Below are positions 3,982 to 5,823 of a stretch of DNA of 5,823 nt, piece by piece. Source of the stretch: an uncultured Eggerthella sp. (lineage in GTDB: Bacteria; Actinomycetota; Coriobacteriia; Coriobacteriales; Eggerthellaceae); the NCBI GenBank assembly GCA_902470405.1, contig CABRGJ010000069.1, forward strand, positions 1 through 5,823, in the 5' to 3' direction. Numbering within the stretch: position 1 is the stretch's first letter; each line of letters opens with the position of its first letter. The notes beneath the pieces were generated by a model. That model ran no database searches and was not told the DNA's origin. It saw only the letters and a list, made by a program, of their open reading frames with translations. The translations under genes were made by a program, and so were the position numbers.

Positions 3982-5823
3982 ATGGCCATTAAGATCACCG
4001 ATCTAATCGCACCAACGCTCCAAGCATCAGATTCGAGCATTGAATTCAAGTCTCAGTGGGCGTTTTGGAAAGGTCTATCTAAAGACTCTTGGGATCACCT
4101 TGATATTTGGTGGGAGATTTATCGACCTGGCTACAAGGAAGCTGGCAAAAAGCCCTGGGATCTTAAGCACTACGGAGTAGGAGGCAGTAGCACCTCTGAT
4201 AGCTGTACATTTTTGCGAAATGATCCGCGCGCATCATGGAAGATATATCCGATTGGGTCTTGGCAGATCGGGCGGGTAAATGTTTGGATCAAGGGTAAAA
4301 CCGACAATGACAAGGACGCGAGCGGTTGGTACTACTCGCGCGATTTGGTGATTCGTGAACCGCACTACCCAGAGATTGAAGTAAGTATCGAACAAGGTGA
4401 TGATGAATGGATCGAGTGGGGCGATGATGGTTTCTGGTCTGACCAGGATATGGCTATCACGGTGCGCAAAGGAAAATATGACAGTGCGCATATGAATGCT
4501 GAGACCGACAACTACGACACCGTCGTAAAGATCGAAAAGACTTCCAATGCATCACCAACAAGGATCTTCCAAAATTGGAAATCTTACACCGAGGATGAAG
4601 TGAAAATCCCTATCGATTCAGGAGATATTGATAAGGGGCTTAAGTATGACGAATGGGTAGCCATCACGACTTGGGCGTACTCTCGCGGGTGCGCTGGTGA
4701 TAGCGATACGGTAGCTATGAGGTATGTGTTGGCTTGGCCTGCGATCCCTCAGATCACTAACATTGCCATTGATAATTCAAACAAGATTGTGCTCATCGGT
4801 ATCAACACAAGACACGATACCTATCATCCTGTCGATAACGTAAAACTTCAGCGCCTGAAAGACAGCGAGTGCGAGACCGCGTCAGCTGCCGAGAATGCTA
4901 CTGGCTGGACTGATGTCCCTGATATGGTTGACGGGTGCGACTGTAAGGGTCTGTCAGACAACCTTGTTGACGCACGGCCTGCTAAGGGTAAGCGAACCTG
5001 GTACCGCGTGGTTGCAAGGCGCAACGAATACGTTGCCTATTCAGTACCAGTTGATTCTGGCCTCTATCAGCCAGCAGTCGAGGCTCAAGCTGGCGCAGCA
5101 TCCATCAAAAATGCGATTAGTGGCGATGATGGTGAGTCGGTTGTTCTTGATGTGGCGTGGGACGATGATACATTCTTGAATGTCACTGATCCGTCCGAGA
5201 TTGCGAACTATAAAGGATCGACCCAGGTTACATGGGCATCGACTGAATATGCTTGGCAGTCTACCCAAAACGTTAACGAATTCGACCTTGAGTGGGAGGA
5301 TGACGAACCCCGGTTTGAGGATTTCGATCATTCAGCGAAGGTGTATGTTGGCGGTCTTACTGAGGGCGAGGACGTGTTCCTTCGTGTGCGGCGTACTCTT
5401 GCGAATGATAGCGATACGGTGTATGGCCCCTGGTCTGAAATTGTCGCAGTGAAGCCTGTCACATCGCCGGCATGGGTGGAGTTAACAGCTCCAAGTTATA
5501 TCGCTCGCGGCGAATCTCTTCCACTCTCTTGGACGTATGGCTCTGAGGCTGTGCAAACAGGCTGGTCTATCATTGATGATGCTGGTAAGATTTGGGCGCA
5601 TGGCGAAGATTCAGACGGCTATTGTGTGATTTCCGCAGATGAACTTGCTGACGTTAGTGAGTTGTCTCTTTATGTAACGCTAACCACAGGCGGCGAGTGG
5701 AAACGATCAATCGGTGCGGTGAAAGTAAGAATCGTCGAAGTTCCCACTTGCGCTGTACGTGCTTTGTCAAATGTAACGGCGCTTCCTATCGAGATTGAAG
5801 GTCAGTCCGAAGCGTCTGTGATT
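3982..5823 (+). CDS. Large tail protein with repeated beta-sandwich-like domains (partial, 3' end outside window)
   Basis: The frame is open for 614 codons from the ATG at 3982 to the last base, with no stop. The protein is acidic, has no signal peptide or membrane segment, and is Trp-rich (ten Trp in the first 127 residues). By alternating beta-strand patterns and Pro-containing linkers I divide it roughly into domains at residues 1-127, 128-255, 256-364, 365-493, 494-588 and a cut-off sixth. Several look like fibronectin type III or Ig-like folds, for example the closing strands GKRTWYRVVARRNEYVAYS and YGPWSEIVAVKPV, each followed by a linker. Domains two and four share DSDTV at matching places. 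Its position directly after the tape measure is that of distal tail, baseplate or host-contact proteins, but I do not recognise a Dit or Tal signature in the visible part. A structural tail protein is likely; a receptor-binding role is a guess. Confidence 0.75.
   Translation, partial: MAIKITDLIAPTLQASDSSIEFKSQWAFWKGLSKDSWDHLDIWWEIYRPGYKEAGKKPWDLKHYGVGGSSTSDSCTFLRNDPRASWKIYPIGSWQIGRVNVWIKGKTDNDKDASGWYYSRDLVIREPHYPEIEVSIEQGDDEWIEWGDDGFWSDQDMAITVRKGKYDSAHMNAETDNYDTVVKIEKTSNASPTRIFQNWKSYTEDEVKIPIDSGDIDKGLKYDEWVAITTWAYSRGCAGDSDTVAMRYVLAWPAIPQITNIAIDNSNKIVLIGINTRHDTYHPVDNVKLQRLKDSECETASAAENATGWTDVPDMVDGCDCKGLSDNLVDARPAKGKRTWYRVVARRNEYVAYSVPVDSGLYQPAVEAQAGAASIKNAISGDDGESVVLDVAWDDDTFLNVTDPSEIANYKGSTQVTWASTEYAWQSTQNVNEFDLEWEDDEPRFEDFDHSAKVYVGGLTEGEDVFLRVRRTLANDSDTVYGPWSEIVAVKPVTSPAWVELTAPSYIARGESLPLSWTYGSEAVQTGWSIIDDAGKIWAHGEDSDGYCVISADELADVSELSLYVTLTTGGEWKRSIGAVKVRIVEVPTCAVRALSNVTALPIEIEGQSEASVI

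Noticed and set aside
4895..5452. Plus-strand open frames of 94 and 90 codons inside the large tail protein
   Set aside because: They overlap the long frame from 3982, which stays open throughout and gives a coherent beta-rich protein. The shadows have Arg/Ser/Leu-rich sequence and no start signals.
1..5823. Defence island, CRISPR, transposon or other novel system
   Set aside because: All coding capacity is accounted for by a contiguous phage tail module. No regular spaced repeats, terminal inverted repeats, transposase motifs or nuclease motifs were seen on either strand.

Overview
The window is a stretch of the tail-morphogenesis module of a long-tailed phage or prophage (siphovirus type) of a Gram-positive host. 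All genes are on the + strand, tightly packed, in the usual order: major tail protein (3' end only), tail assembly chaperone with a -1 frameshift extension, tape measure protein, then a large tail protein that runs off the right edge. The tail proteins resemble those of prophages from gut Actinobacteria (Coriobacteriia) and some Firmicutes. That host guess rests on remembered family resemblance only and is weak. The standard genetic code fits every gene.

Layout. 1-140 is the end of the major tail protein, with a HeH/LEM-like C-terminal helix module. 153-182 is a hairpin plus T-tract that looks like an intrinsic (probably partial) terminator. 195-581 is the tail assembly chaperone (gpG-like, 128 aa). 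Its last codons carry the slippery heptamer A_AAA_AAC at 569-575, six bases before a long hairpin. A -1 slip there gives a 252-aa gpGT-like fusion ending at 952. The tape measure gene starts at 952, its ATG sharing one base with the stop of the chaperone extension. It should run to 3979, but its frame changes near 2945-2965, so the sequence as given encodes a 680-aa N-terminal part and a C-terminal part of at least 340 aa in the +1 frame. Three copies of a W-N-x-S-x-L motif form an imperfect tandem repeat in the C-terminal part. From 3982 to the end is a 614-codon open fragment of a Trp-rich, acidic tail protein that looks like a string of beta-sandwich domains.

How they work together. By the known logic of siphovirus tails, the chaperone and its minor frameshifted form coat the tape measure. 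The major tail protein polymerises around this complex to a length set by the tape measure. The protein from 3982 onward sits where baseplate or host-contact proteins are encoded. I found no RNA genes, CRISPR arrays, insertion sequences, defence genes or minus-strand genes. No wholly new system is evident. The points most worth a second look are the complete frameshift signal in the chaperone, the broken frame of the tape measure, and the matching helix modules on either side of the terminator.
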